Shown: positions 1-5,951, counted from the stretch's first letter. The stretch is 5,951 nt of DNA from Acidobacteriota bacterium (GCA_016195295.1 JACPZV010000452.1:1-5951); one strand, 5' to 3'. The notes: generated from the sequence alone by a model not told the origin. Translations and numbers: made by a program.

Positions 1-80
1 AACCAGCGCGCCTGCGCCTCATTCAGTGTCGTCAGCACCTTCACCCAACGGCGTTCTTCCGCAGTCAGCCGCGTTCCCAT
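1..80 (-). CDS. N-terminal fragment of a probable transposase (ISAzo13-like), cut by the window edge
   Basis: Only the first 26 codons are visible. The peptide begins MGTRLTAEERRWVKVLTTL and continues with NEAQARW before the left edge. The ATG at 80 is the only start candidate, because an in-frame TGA lies about seven codons upstream; no clear Shine-Dalgarno sequence precedes it. The helical stretch ending in LNE-x-Q-x-RW resembles, from memory, the segment ahead of the DNA-binding helix-turn-helix in ISAzo13-family DDE transposases, where a phrase such as LNERQRRLW is common. No catalytic residue is visible, so the family call is tentative. It has the same orientation as the genes to its right and is separated from them by 226 bases. 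It could instead be the start of an unrelated small helical protein. Confidence 0.45.
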   Translation of the reverse strand, partial: MGTRLTAEERRWVKVLTTLNEAQARW

Positions 81-306
81 CGACTGCGAGCGTACGCTTC
101 AAGCGAATTCTGTACAAGTTATTTCTCGGCTCCCCCTTAGCAGACGCCACGATCCTCGCGATCTAGAGCAGATCGCCCGGCAGCGCGCATCCCGCAGATC
201 GCCCGAAGTCCGTTCCGTTCTCGGCCTCCACGTCGCACTCCACAATGCGTCTGTCGCTGGCCTTCAGTCCGCAGCTTCGCCGTCCTGACGTCGTGCTCGC
301 GTTGGC
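81..306. other. Intergenic spacer between the dioxygenase gene and the left-edge gene
   Basis: No convincing gene is seen here. The right part, next to the dioxygenase stop, is GC-rich. An A+T-rich pocket at about 105-126, containing the palindrome TGTACA at 111-116, stands out just upstream of the left-edge gene. If that gene is a transposase, this pocket could be its promoter region or lie near the end of the insertion sequence. The sequence does not decide between these, and I could not identify a terminal inverted repeat because the other end lies outside the window. Confidence 0.5.
158..205. repeat. Small hairpin and overlapping 12-base direct repeat
   Basis: Positions 158-164 (GCGATCT) and 170-176 (AGATCGC) form a perfect 7-base inverted repeat around a 5-base loop. 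Overlapping it, GCAGATCGCCCG occurs at 168-179 and again at 194-205, a spacing of 26 bases. The hairpin lies about 130 bases past the dioxygenase stop and has no T-tract on either strand, so it is a poor intrinsic terminator. It may be a protein-binding site or chance in a spacer. Confidence 0.4.
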
Positions 307-2667
307 TCAGAAGGCGGGGGCCGTCTTCGTGAGCCACCGCAAATCGCGTTCCCACAGCTCGCGCTCTCGCACTTCGCGCTCGAACAACGCGTCCGTCTTC
401 ATCAGGACGAGCGTGAAGGGCCGGCCGGCGCGCCTCGTCGTGTGGGTCACGGGCAGGCCGTGAGCGTCCAGTATCTGATGGATGTGAGCCCGGGAGTCCT
501 TGGCGAGCGGCCATTCGAGCCGCGTCTGATCCGGAGCCACGAGAAAACGAGTCAGTGTCCCACAGAGCCCGCAGGTACACCGGCGTGGCGCGGAGATCGA
601 CCAGTTGCTCTGCTCACGGACCGGCAGGCGGAGGAGGGCCGTGAGCGTCTGTGCGCAGTGGTCGCACAGCGCCGCGAGACCCACGGCGCGCAACCCGTTG
701 CCTGGCCGCGTCTCGTGCGCCGTTCGCAGCACGTGGAGTAGACCGCGAATCGGATACTCGGCGTCCGGGGACGTCAAGACGCGAAGCATCTCCCTGTGTA
801 GATCGGGATTATCCGCGATCAGGCTACTCTCCAACAGCGCGAGAATCGGCTCGCTCATGCCACGGACGGCATCGAGCGTGATCGTCGGATTCGGGTGCTC
901 GCGAAGCTGTTCCCACTGCTGAACGATCCGCGTCCACTCCTCCATGACCAGCCACCGGGCGAGACCGAATCCCGGTCCGGGTCCACCGGCGCACAACTGC
1001 TGGCACAGGCTGGGAAGCGACGCCATCCACGCCTCGTGATGCTCCCCTGACGAGTGGTCGCGACGTCCCTCGGATGCCCACGTTCCCAGCACCGCCTGGC
1101 ACCATTCGATCCCATACTGCTGACTGAGCGCGACGAGCTTCGGCGTGGCCTTCGGCGTCAAGCGCTCGAGGGTAAACGGCTGGAGGAGGGCGGCTGCCAG
1201 CTCCGGGCTGTCGAGTCGTCCGGCCACCACTAGCGTCCGTTCGAGGAAACTGCGGCTCTCCTCGCGGTTCGCCACCTGCGTCCAGAATGGGGCAAGACGC
1301 CGCGCCATTCCTCTGGCGCTTTCGACATCCCCATGCCGAAGCGTTTTCGTCAACTCGTCGATCGCCGAACGCGGGGAGGCCTTGGCGCGGATGACGAAGG
1401 TGCGCTCGCGCGGCCAGAGCACGACGGCCGCCCGGTGATACCACCGGTCGACGGTGTTCCCATAGTTGCCCATGTACCCTTCGTGCTCCGACGCGAAGGG
1501 TTGAAGATCGTTCGAGGCTCTGGTGTCGCACACCTCGTCGACATCAACCGTGCCCGACGCGGCATCAATCCGACCATCCGGAGCGACCCAGTGGCGGAGC
1601 TCGATATCGGTGTCGAGGAGCTCGACGAGGGCCAGTGTCTCCGTGTCTTCATCGTCTTCCACGTCGCCGTCTTCCGCTTCGTCGTCGTATCCCCCACCCC
1701 ATTCACGGCGGCGCCCGTGGCGAGACATGCCCTCCTCGTCGTCGCAGGACCAGCTCTCGTGCACATCGGCAAGCGCAAGGAAGATCTCGCAGTCCAGACG
1801 CTGCGCGACCTCCCGCAGCGCCGTCGCACGCGCCGCATCGGTGCGCTTGAGGCGACTCCAGGCGAGACCTCGCCGTGTGTACTGATGATCGAGAAGATAG
1901 ACCAGCCGATCGGGAGCCTCCCGCCGCGGGTCCTGGCTCCAACGTGGAGGGCGCAGCGCCTCGAAATAGCGTTCGACGCTGTGGGCCAGCGCATCCGTCT
2001 GTGCTACCGGGCCGGGCGGCGCCGCGGTTGGCGCATCGCGCTCGATCATGAGGTTGTAGGTCAGCACGATGCGATGCCCGGCTTTGACCGGGTGGATCTG
2101 ATGGTGGCAATCGGCGTAGAAGGCAATGAACGTGAGCATGCGGCCATGGCCACGGAAGGTGACCCGCGCGTCGTCATGCTCGACCTCGATGGCGCCACCC
2201 GTAAACTCCGAGGGCAGGATCACGACCAGCGTGCCGATCATGTCGTCGGTTTTCTCGGAATCGCGGTGGGCGGCGAAGAACTGGCCCGGCCCATACACGA
2301 GCATGTTGTGCAGCTCGGCTTTGAGGCGGGAGCCGTCGGTGAGTCCGAGGTCGCGCCGCATGCGATCGAGGAGCGGTCGCAACGTCTTCCCCCAGCGAGG
2401 TTCGTCGATCCTGATGCGGCTCTTCGGGATCTCCCAGGTATCTCGTACCCGCGGATCGAACCGCGTCTCAGTCTTCAGGCCGTAGCGAGCCGGCCGCGCA
2501 ATCGCGCACAGCCGTCGCGCCATGGTGATCGCGATCGGCCAGATGATGCGGCCAACGCCCTTCACCTCGAGGCGCAGGCCGTCGGCCGCGCTGGTCCGAC
2601 GTGTGGCGAACGAGCCCGGCGTCTTGATGCTCGCGAGCAGCTCGCGCACGTCCTGCAGTGGGGCCAT
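307..2667 (-). CDS. Large 2OG-Fe(II) dioxygenase (prolyl 4-hydroxylase-like) with C-terminal cysteine cluster
   Basis: This 786-residue cytosolic protein has no signal peptide or membrane segment. Its oxygenase domain spans about residues 75-210. The iron ligands are H134 and D136 (AAHRDSEK) and H189 in DCHHQIHPVKAGHR; R199 is the expected 2-oxoglutarate-binding arginine, followed by VLTYNL as in prolyl-4-hydroxylase-like enzymes. The expected reaction is oxidation of a substrate by O2 and 2-oxoglutarate, giving succinate and CO2; the substrate is unknown and is more likely a protein side chain than DNA. The middle carries a block I recall from large homologues (EGYMGNYGNT, about 396-405, then RAAVVLWPRE). 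An acidic linker lies at about 329-345. Near the C-terminus, C668, C671, C697, C699 and C702 look like a metal site. The frame opens upstream to a TTG at 2742, overlapping the preceding stop as TTGA. The ATG at 2667 is preferred because it opens a foldable sequence (MAPLQDVRELLASIK) and has AGAGGT upstream. The domain call is firm; the physiological role is not. Confidence 0.88.
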   Translation of the reverse strand: MAPLQDVRELLASIKTPGSFATRRTSAADGLRLEVKGVGRIIWPIAITMARRLCAIARPARYGLKTETRFDPRVRDTWEIPKSRIRIDEPRWGKTLRPLLDRMRRDLGLTDGSRLKAELHNMLVYGPGQFFAAHRDSEKTDDMIGTLVVILPSEFTGGAIEVEHDDARVTFRGHGRMLTFIAFYADCHHQIHPVKAGHRIVLTYNLMIERDAPTAAPPGPVAQTDALAHSVERYFEALRPPRWSQDPRREAPDRLVYLLDHQYTRRGLAWSRLKRTDAARATALREVAQRLDCEIFLALADVHESWSCDDEEGMSRHGRRREWGGGYDDEAEDGDVEDDEDTETLALVELLDTDIELRHWVAPDGRIDAASGTVDVDEVCDTRASNDLQPFASEHEGYMGNYGNTVDRWYHRAAVVLWPRERTFVIRAKASPRSAIDELTKTLRHGDVESARGMARRLAPFWTQVANREESRSFLERTLVVAGRLDSPELAAALLQPFTLERLTPKATPKLVALSQQYGIEWCQAVLGTWASEGRRDHSSGEHHEAWMASLPSLCQQLCAGGPGPGFGLARWLVMEEWTRIVQQWEQLREHPNPTITLDAVRGMSEPILALLESSLIADNPDLHREMLRVLTSPDAEYPIRGLLHVLRTAHETRPGNGLRAVGLAALCDHCAQTLTALLRLPVREQSNWSISAPRRCTCGLCGTLTRFLVAPDQTRLEWPLAKDSRAHIHQILDAHGLPVTHTTRRAGRPFTLVLMKTDALFEREVRERELWERDLRWLTKTAPAF

Positions 2668-2680
2668 CGGCCGGTTTTGG

Positions 2681-2686
2681 ACCTCT
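2681..2686 (-). promoter_or_regulatory. Possible ribosome binding site for the dioxygenase gene
   Basis: On the minus strand AGAGGT lies 13 bases before the ATG at 2667, slightly farther than ideal. The competing TTG at 2742 has only a weak AAGG about 14 bases upstream. This comparison, with the composition of the intervening residues, favours the ATG. Confidence 0.35.
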
Positions 2687-2738
2687 GGTGCCGTCGATGA
2701 GGCTGCCTGCGCGCGGCGTGCGGGGCAGCAGAACGATG

Positions 2739-3269
2739 TCAATGAATGTAGAGGAGCCTTCGGAGACTACTTCTTGCCGCGGGCCTTCGGGTGGCGACAT
2801 AGCCGGCGATTTCGTACTCGTTGAACACGCGCCAGAGGGCCGCCAGGAATCTCGGGAGCTCCTTGGCGAACTCGGGGCGGTCCTCAGCCACCGCAGCAAA
2901 CGTGATGAGCTTTTCGCCGATCAAGTAGTCGAGAGCACTCTTCACGCCAAAACCGCGCTTGATCCTCTTTGTCGCTCGGCACTGCTCCACCCAGATCTTC
3001 TCAAACTGCACGAGGGCACTATAACGCTCGAGACACGTGGCCTGCAATCGTTCAAGCTCGGCCACCGCTCTGGCGAGGCACCGCCGTCCGACGACCGCGC
3101 CGCCCGCGTCACAGACCTGACGCCTTTCTAACGAATCACGTCCCGATGCTGGCGTCGACGACTGATTTCCTCGCCGTTCCCGACGCTCACGGGCCGCATC
3201 CTGTTGGTCTTCGTCGTCGGCGACGTATTCGGACGCTGGGTCGCCGAGTGTGGGCATTGGCGCGGTCAT
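2739..3269 (-). CDS. Hypothetical helical protein, 176 residues
   Basis: I do not recognise an established family. Residues 1-45 are charged and low in complexity (YVADDEDQQDAARERRERRG), probably disordered. From about residue 65 the protein becomes helical: AVAELERLQATCLERYSAL, then VQFEKIWVEQCRATKRIKRGFG. The most conserved-looking part is about 107-162 (KSALDYLIGEKLITFAAVAE, then DRPEFAKELPRFLAALWRVF). Codon third positions are GC-rich as in the neighbours, which supports real coding. The ATG at 3269 is chosen over an upstream TTG (3437) whose extension would run through the repeat-rich spacer and read as hydrophobic nonsense; ATG 3257 is also possible. No start has a strong ribosome binding site; AGGGG lies 14 bases upstream of 3269. 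Its stop overlaps the TTG upstream of the dioxygenase and lies 71 bases before that gene's preferred ATG, so co-transcription with the dioxygenase is likely. There are no membrane segments and no catalytic motif; a small accessory or adaptor role is only a guess. Confidence 0.65.
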   Translation of the reverse strand: MTAPMPTLGDPASEYVADDEDQQDAARERRERRGNQSSTPASGRDSLERRQVCDAGGAVVGRRCLARAVAELERLQATCLERYSALVQFEKIWVEQCRATKRIKRGFGVKSALDYLIGEKLITFAAVAEDRPEFAKELPRFLAALWRVFNEYEIAGYVATRRPAARSSLRRLLYIH

Positions 3270-3288
3270 CTCGGGCCCGTCAGCCCCT

Positions 3289-3375
3289 GGGAAAGGGAAA
3301 TGGGAAAGACTGCAGAGAAAATCACCGCAGAAAATCACCGGAGGAAATCCAAATGACACTCGATATGACACTCGA
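3289..3375. repeat. Cluster of short tandem direct repeats
   Basis: Three different short repeats follow one another. GGGAAA occurs three times at 3289-3294, 3295-3300 and 3302-3307. AGAAAATCACCG occurs at 3316-3327 and 3329-3340 (period 13). ATGACACTCGA occurs at 3353-3363 and 3365-3375 (period 12). Periods near one helical turn in a spacer suit repeated operator half-sites, but replication slippage would give the same picture. Confidence 0.7.
3340..3344 (+). promoter_or_regulatory. Strong Shine-Dalgarno sequence on the plus strand
   Basis: GGAGG lies 8 bases before the ATG at 3353, an ideal spacing. It is the best ribosome binding site seen in the window, and it faces against all the confident genes. 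It is the main reason for taking the short plus-strand frame seriously. Confidence 0.4.
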
Positions 3376-3556
3376 CGAGATCGCTTTCGGAAATCGTTTG
3401 CGAGCATCTCTCCTAGAGATTCCTGTAAGCCAATCAACCGAAGTCAGTCCTGTCCTTGATCTCTGCCTCGTACTCCACCAGCAACTCATGGCTGATGGCC
3501 GTGTCGCTAACCGGTCGCTCATTGCGGACGTAGCCAATCGCTCGATAGCCTCGTAG
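3353..3556 (+). CDS. Possible small protein, 67 residues, antisense to the helicase 3' end
   Basis: From the ATG at 3353 the frame reads MTLDMTLDEIAFGNRLRASL, then LEIPVSQS and on to a TAG at 3554-3556. The first 81 bases lie in the spacer; the last 123 bases run antisense over the helicase C-terminus. Support is a strong GGAGG at correct spacing and a plausible amphipathic helix at residues 5-22. Against it, the second half overlaps a well-supported gene, and the repeated MTLD start arises from the 12-base DNA tandem repeat. I recognise no family. It could be a small regulator divergent from the hypothetical gene, a remnant of an older gene whose 3' end was replaced, or chance. Confidence 0.28.
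   Translation: MTLDMTLDEIAFGNRLRASLLEIPVSQSTEVSPVLDLCLVLHQQLMADGRVANRSLIADVANRSIAS
3406..3420. repeat. 15-base palindrome just after the helicase stop codon
   Basis: ATCTCT at 3406-3411 and AGAGAT at 3415-3420 form a perfect 6-base inverted repeat around CCT. It begins 13 bases past the helicase stop codon. On the minus strand no T-run follows, so intrinsic termination is doubtful; an operator or a transcript-end hairpin remains possible. Confidence 0.4.
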
Positions 3557-5951
3557 ACGCCGCTGGAACATGCGAAGCAGCATCGGCACGTCACGGTCCA
3601 CGTAGTCGTAGATCCGAACGTCGGTCTTGCCCGGATGAAGTCGGTGGAGCCGGCCGGTGTACTGCACCAGCGTGCCCCGCCACGAGACAGGGAGCGTCAG
3701 AAACAGCGCGTCGAGCCGCGCATCATCGAACCCCTCGCCGATGTAGCGACCCGTGGCCAGGAGCAATCGCTCTTCATGCGGGGGAATGGCGGCGAGCTGC
3801 TCCTGCACACGACGCCGCTCCTTGACGCCCATGCCCCCACGCAGCACGACGAGGTGGCGCGCAAAACTCCCGAGCTTGGCGGCGAAGAATTCCAGATGGT
3901 CCCGTCGTTCGGTGAGGAGAATCGGTGAGCGCTTCTCTTCAAGCGCCTGCATCACGTCGTCCAGAATGATCCGATTCCGACGATCGTCGCCTGCCAGGGC
4001 CGCGTACAGCTGTTGGATGGTCGGCGCGGCACGATCGTTCACGACCTTGAACGCCGTGTTCCGAACAATCAAACGCCGGTCGAATGGACACAGACTTTGT
4101 TGATTTCTGTGATCGACGGCAAAGCGAACAGGCCCAAGTTGCATATCTGCAATGGGGTGATGCCCGTCACGCCGATGAGGCGTCGCTGTGAGCCCGACAA
4201 CGTAACGGCCCTTGACTTGGTTGAGCACACGTTCGAACGACACCGCGGGCGTGTGGTGGCATTCGTCGACAATTACCTGGCCGTAGCTCGCGACGATGTC
4301 ATCAACGCGGTCCTTGCGGACCAGGCTTTGGATCATGGCGATGTCAATCCGCCCGGTGGAGATACGCTTGCCACCACCGACCTGGCCGATCGCTTTCTGA
4401 TTCACTCCCAGGAAGATCGCCAGTTGAGCCCGCCACTGGTCCAAAAGCGGTTGACGGTGCACCAAGATGAGCGTGCTGCACGCGCGCGCGGCCACAAGAT
4501 ACGTACCAACTACGGTCTTGCCGGCGCCCGGTGATGCGACGAAGACGCCGATGTCGTGAGCGAGGATGGCCTCGACGGCACGTGCCTGGATAGGCGTGAG
4601 CGTCCCTTGGAATCGCGTGTCCAGTGGCGCGCCACTGATGCGCTGATCATCAACGTCCAAGGTACTCGCGTACTCCCGCAGCAGGTCTTCAAGGTCGAAC
4701 CGGCACCCTCGCGGAAGCGCGATGTGCTGTGACAGGTCCTCCGCGCACATGATGATCCTCGGCGTCAACGCCGTGGAGAGCCGCAGGCTCTGCTTCTTGT
4801 AGAACTCGGGGTTCTGGAAGGCGGCCAGTCGCTTGATCTGGTTCAAGAACGCTGGCGGAAGGCCCGCCTTCTCGACGAACAGGCGTTGCGCAAGCACGGC
4901 ATTCACATGACTGGGCACCGGCTCCGTCGTTCGCACCGGACGTGTCACGCGTGAAGGTGGACGCATCCAGGGCGCTGTGTCACTCTCCTCACCGACATCC
5001 GGTAGCCGCACGCCGAGCACGGCGCCGCTCTGGTTCGCATCGTGCACAATCTTTTCAACGTCAACGCGATCGAGACGACGTACAGACGCGAGGTAGGTCC
5101 ACTGCTCATGGTCGCCGTACGGCGCGAGTGAAGCGTCTTCGAGATTCAAGAAGACCGAGTGTCCTTCCTGTCGTGGTCCGTGCTGCAGCGGTAGCGCAAT
5201 CAAACTACCGAAGCCGCCCCGTGGCATGGTGTCTTGATTGGGAAACAGGCGGTCGTACGAAGCCATACCCATCTCGTGACGCCGAGCCATCGTCGCGGTG
5301 ATGAGGGCACACCCCATCTGCCGGGCCAACACGGCGGGAATCGGCTCAGCGAAGAAGAACCAGACATGAGCGCCATCGCCCGAGCGAGAGCGCTCAACGA
5401 CGGCGGGCACGGCCGCGGCTGCGCATGTCTGCGCGAACGCCAGGACATCCTCAGACCAACTCGCGCCGTCGAGGTCGATGGCAAGAAACCAACACGTTTC
5501 GTTCGGCAGGAGCGGGTAGACGCCCATCACCTGTTTGCCGGTGAGGTGCGAGTGCAGAGCCGTGTCGTCGACAGGTAGGAACGCCTGGTTGGAACATTCG
5601 CCGCAACGGATTCGCGGGAGGTCGCACACGCCGCGAACGAACTTGTTCGCGCAGGCCGGAGCGTAGCCCGATTTGCCCGTTCGCGTGCTCACAAACCGGA
5701 CCGGATAGACGTCGTCGCGACCACGAAACAGCGAGCGAAAGAGTGCGATCTTCTCGGCGGACGATCGAGGCGTCGATGTTGGCTGCAGGACGGCAGGTCG
5801 GACGCTGAGCTTTGGCTGGGTGACGGACGGCCGTGTCGCGGCGGCCAACTCGGATCGAAGCGCTGCGAGCCGAGACTCCGCGCGACGTGTTTCCTCGCCG
5901 AGTTCGCCGAGACGACGCTCCTCGTTGGCAACGGCTTCGCGACGCTCGGCT
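3434..5951 (-). CDS. TOTE-type archaeo-eukaryotic primase fused to superfamily 2 helicase, N-terminus beyond the window
   Basis: 838 codons are visible and the frame is still open at the right edge; no start codon is needed inside. Numbering from the leucine at 5848 as 1: the 34 residues before it form a charged coiled coil (ERRLGELGEETRRAESRLAA). A cysteine cluster C66, C75, C82, C85 (GYAPAC, GVCDLP, RCGEC) resembles the zinc site of TOTE-associated primase domains. The primase core has DLD at 125-127 and SGDGAHVWFFF with H161, followed by LIALPLQ at about 216-222. The helicase has a Q-like LTPIQ (417-421), Walker A SPGAGKT (439-445), LILVHRQPLLDQW (460-472), DECHH (528-532), TATP (554-557), a motif V region at about 698-717 and motif VI QYTGRLHRLHPGK (729-741). 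All motifs are intact. The expected activity is ATP-driven strand separation or translocation coupled to nucleotide polymerisation or binding, in the cytosol, probably in defence against invading nucleic acid. No nuclease domain is seen in the visible part. The domain calls are firm; the biological role is inferred from the family. Confidence 0.92.
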   Translation of the reverse strand, partial: AERREAVANEERRLGELGEETRRAESRLAALRSELAAATRPSVTQPKLSVRPAVLQPTSTPRSSAEKIALFRSLFRGRDDVYPVRFVSTRTGKSGYAPACANKFVRGVCDLPRIRCGECSNQAFLPVDDTALHSHLTGKQVMGVYPLLPNETCWFLAIDLDGASWSEDVLAFAQTCAAAAVPAVVERSRSGDGAHVWFFFAEPIPAVLARQMGCALITATMARRHEMGMASYDRLFPNQDTMPRGGFGSLIALPLQHGPRQEGHSVFLNLEDASLAPYGDHEQWTYLASVRRLDRVDVEKIVHDANQSGAVLGVRLPDVGEESDTAPWMRPPSRVTRPVRTTEPVPSHVNAVLAQRLFVEKAGLPPAFLNQIKRLAAFQNPEFYKKQSLRLSTALTPRIIMCAEDLSQHIALPRGCRFDLEDLLREYASTLDVDDQRISGAPLDTRFQGTLTPIQARAVEAILAHDIGVFVASPGAGKTVVGTYLVAARACSTLILVHRQPLLDQWRAQLAIFLGVNQKAIGQVGGGKRISTGRIDIAMIQSLVRKDRVDDIVASYGQVIVDECHHTPAVSFERVLNQVKGRYVVGLTATPHRRDGHHPIADMQLGPVRFAVDHRNQQSLCPFDRRLIVRNTAFKVVNDRAAPTIQQLYAALAGDDRRNRIILDDVMQALEEKRSPILLTERRDHLEFFAAKLGSFARHLVVLRGGMGVKERRRVQEQLAAIPPHEERLLLATGRYIGEGFDDARLDALFLTLPVSWRGTLVQYTGRLHRLHPGKTDVRIYDYVDRDVPMLLRMFQRRLRGYRAIGYVRNERPVSDTAISHELLVEYEAEIKDRTDFG

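Larger units (their letters stand above)
3270..3433. promoter_or_regulatory. Repeat-rich spacer between the AEP-helicase and the hypothetical gene
   Basis: This 164-base gap is visibly richer in A+T than its flanks. It holds a run of short tandem repeats and a 15-base palindrome, listed separately. It must contain whatever controls the two downstream minus-strand genes independently, if anything does, and it also contains the start of a possible plus-strand reading frame. I could not pick a convincing -35/-10 pair on either strand, so the regulatory label rests on position and structure only. Confidence 0.35.

Noticed and set aside
158..176. Hairpin as an intrinsic terminator of the dioxygenase gene
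   Set aside because: The stem is only 7 bases, lies about 130 bases beyond the stop and lacks a T-run on either strand.
137..580. 147-codon minus-strand frame over the end of the dioxygenase gene
   Set aside because: It starts inside the dioxygenase gene in another frame and reads as R/G/A-rich sequence typical of a shifted GC-rich gene; the part past 307 has no separate support.
1333..2700. 455-codon plus-strand open frame antisense to the dioxygenase gene
   Set aside because: It mirrors a gene with clear catalytic motifs; long antisense frames are expected in GC-rich genes. Its translation shows no domain and no good ribosome binding site was evident.
2969..3352. Upstream extension of the small plus-strand frame
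   Set aside because: It runs antisense through the hypothetical gene with arginine-rich nonsense; only the part from the ATG at 3353 has a ribosome binding site.
3289..3375. CRISPR-like repeats
   Set aside because: Units are 6-12 bases and adjacent, without spacers of constant length; three unrelated units are present.
3270..3437. N-terminal extension of the hypothetical protein from a TTG at 3437
   Set aside because: It would read through the tandem repeats and palindrome, gives a phenylalanine- and cysteine-rich stretch unlike the rest, and its start sits against the helicase stop without a ribosome binding site.

Overview
The window is GC-rich (roughly 60% by eye) and bacterial in character: compact genes, short spacers and no introns. 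I saw no rRNA, tRNA or CRISPR array. The codon bias and gene types fit a high-GC soil or sediment bacterium (Acidobacteriota, Gemmatimonadota and myxobacteria are candidates), but the taxon cannot be fixed from the sequence.

All confident genes lie on the minus strand, so transcription runs from the right edge to the left. (1) From the right edge to 3434 is the 3' part of a large gene. It encodes an archaeo-eukaryotic primase (AEP) domain of the type found in TOTE conflict systems, fused to a complete superfamily 2 helicase. The frame stays open to the window edge and encodes a coiled-coil N-terminus, so the true start lies outside; the TTG at 5848 is an internal leucine. (2) After a 164-base spacer rich in short tandem repeats comes a 176-residue helical protein of unknown function (2739-3269). 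(3) Next is a 786-residue protein with an N-terminal prolyl-4-hydroxylase-like 2OG-Fe(II) dioxygenase domain, a long uncharacterised middle and a C-terminal cysteine cluster (307-2667). (4) A 226-base spacer follows, then the first 26 codons of a protein (1-80) that resembles the N-terminus of an ISAzo13-type transposase.

The AEP-helicase is probably a nucleic-acid-acting part of a defence or mobile-element conflict system. The two genes downstream could be co-transcribed with it, but the 164-base spacer may also hold its own promoter. The dioxygenase more likely modifies a protein than DNA, judging by its P4H-like motifs. That the three genes form one functional system is inference from order and strand only. 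A short, well-initiated plus-strand reading frame (3353-3556) starts in the spacer and runs antisense into the helicase 3' end; it is the most uncertain gene candidate.
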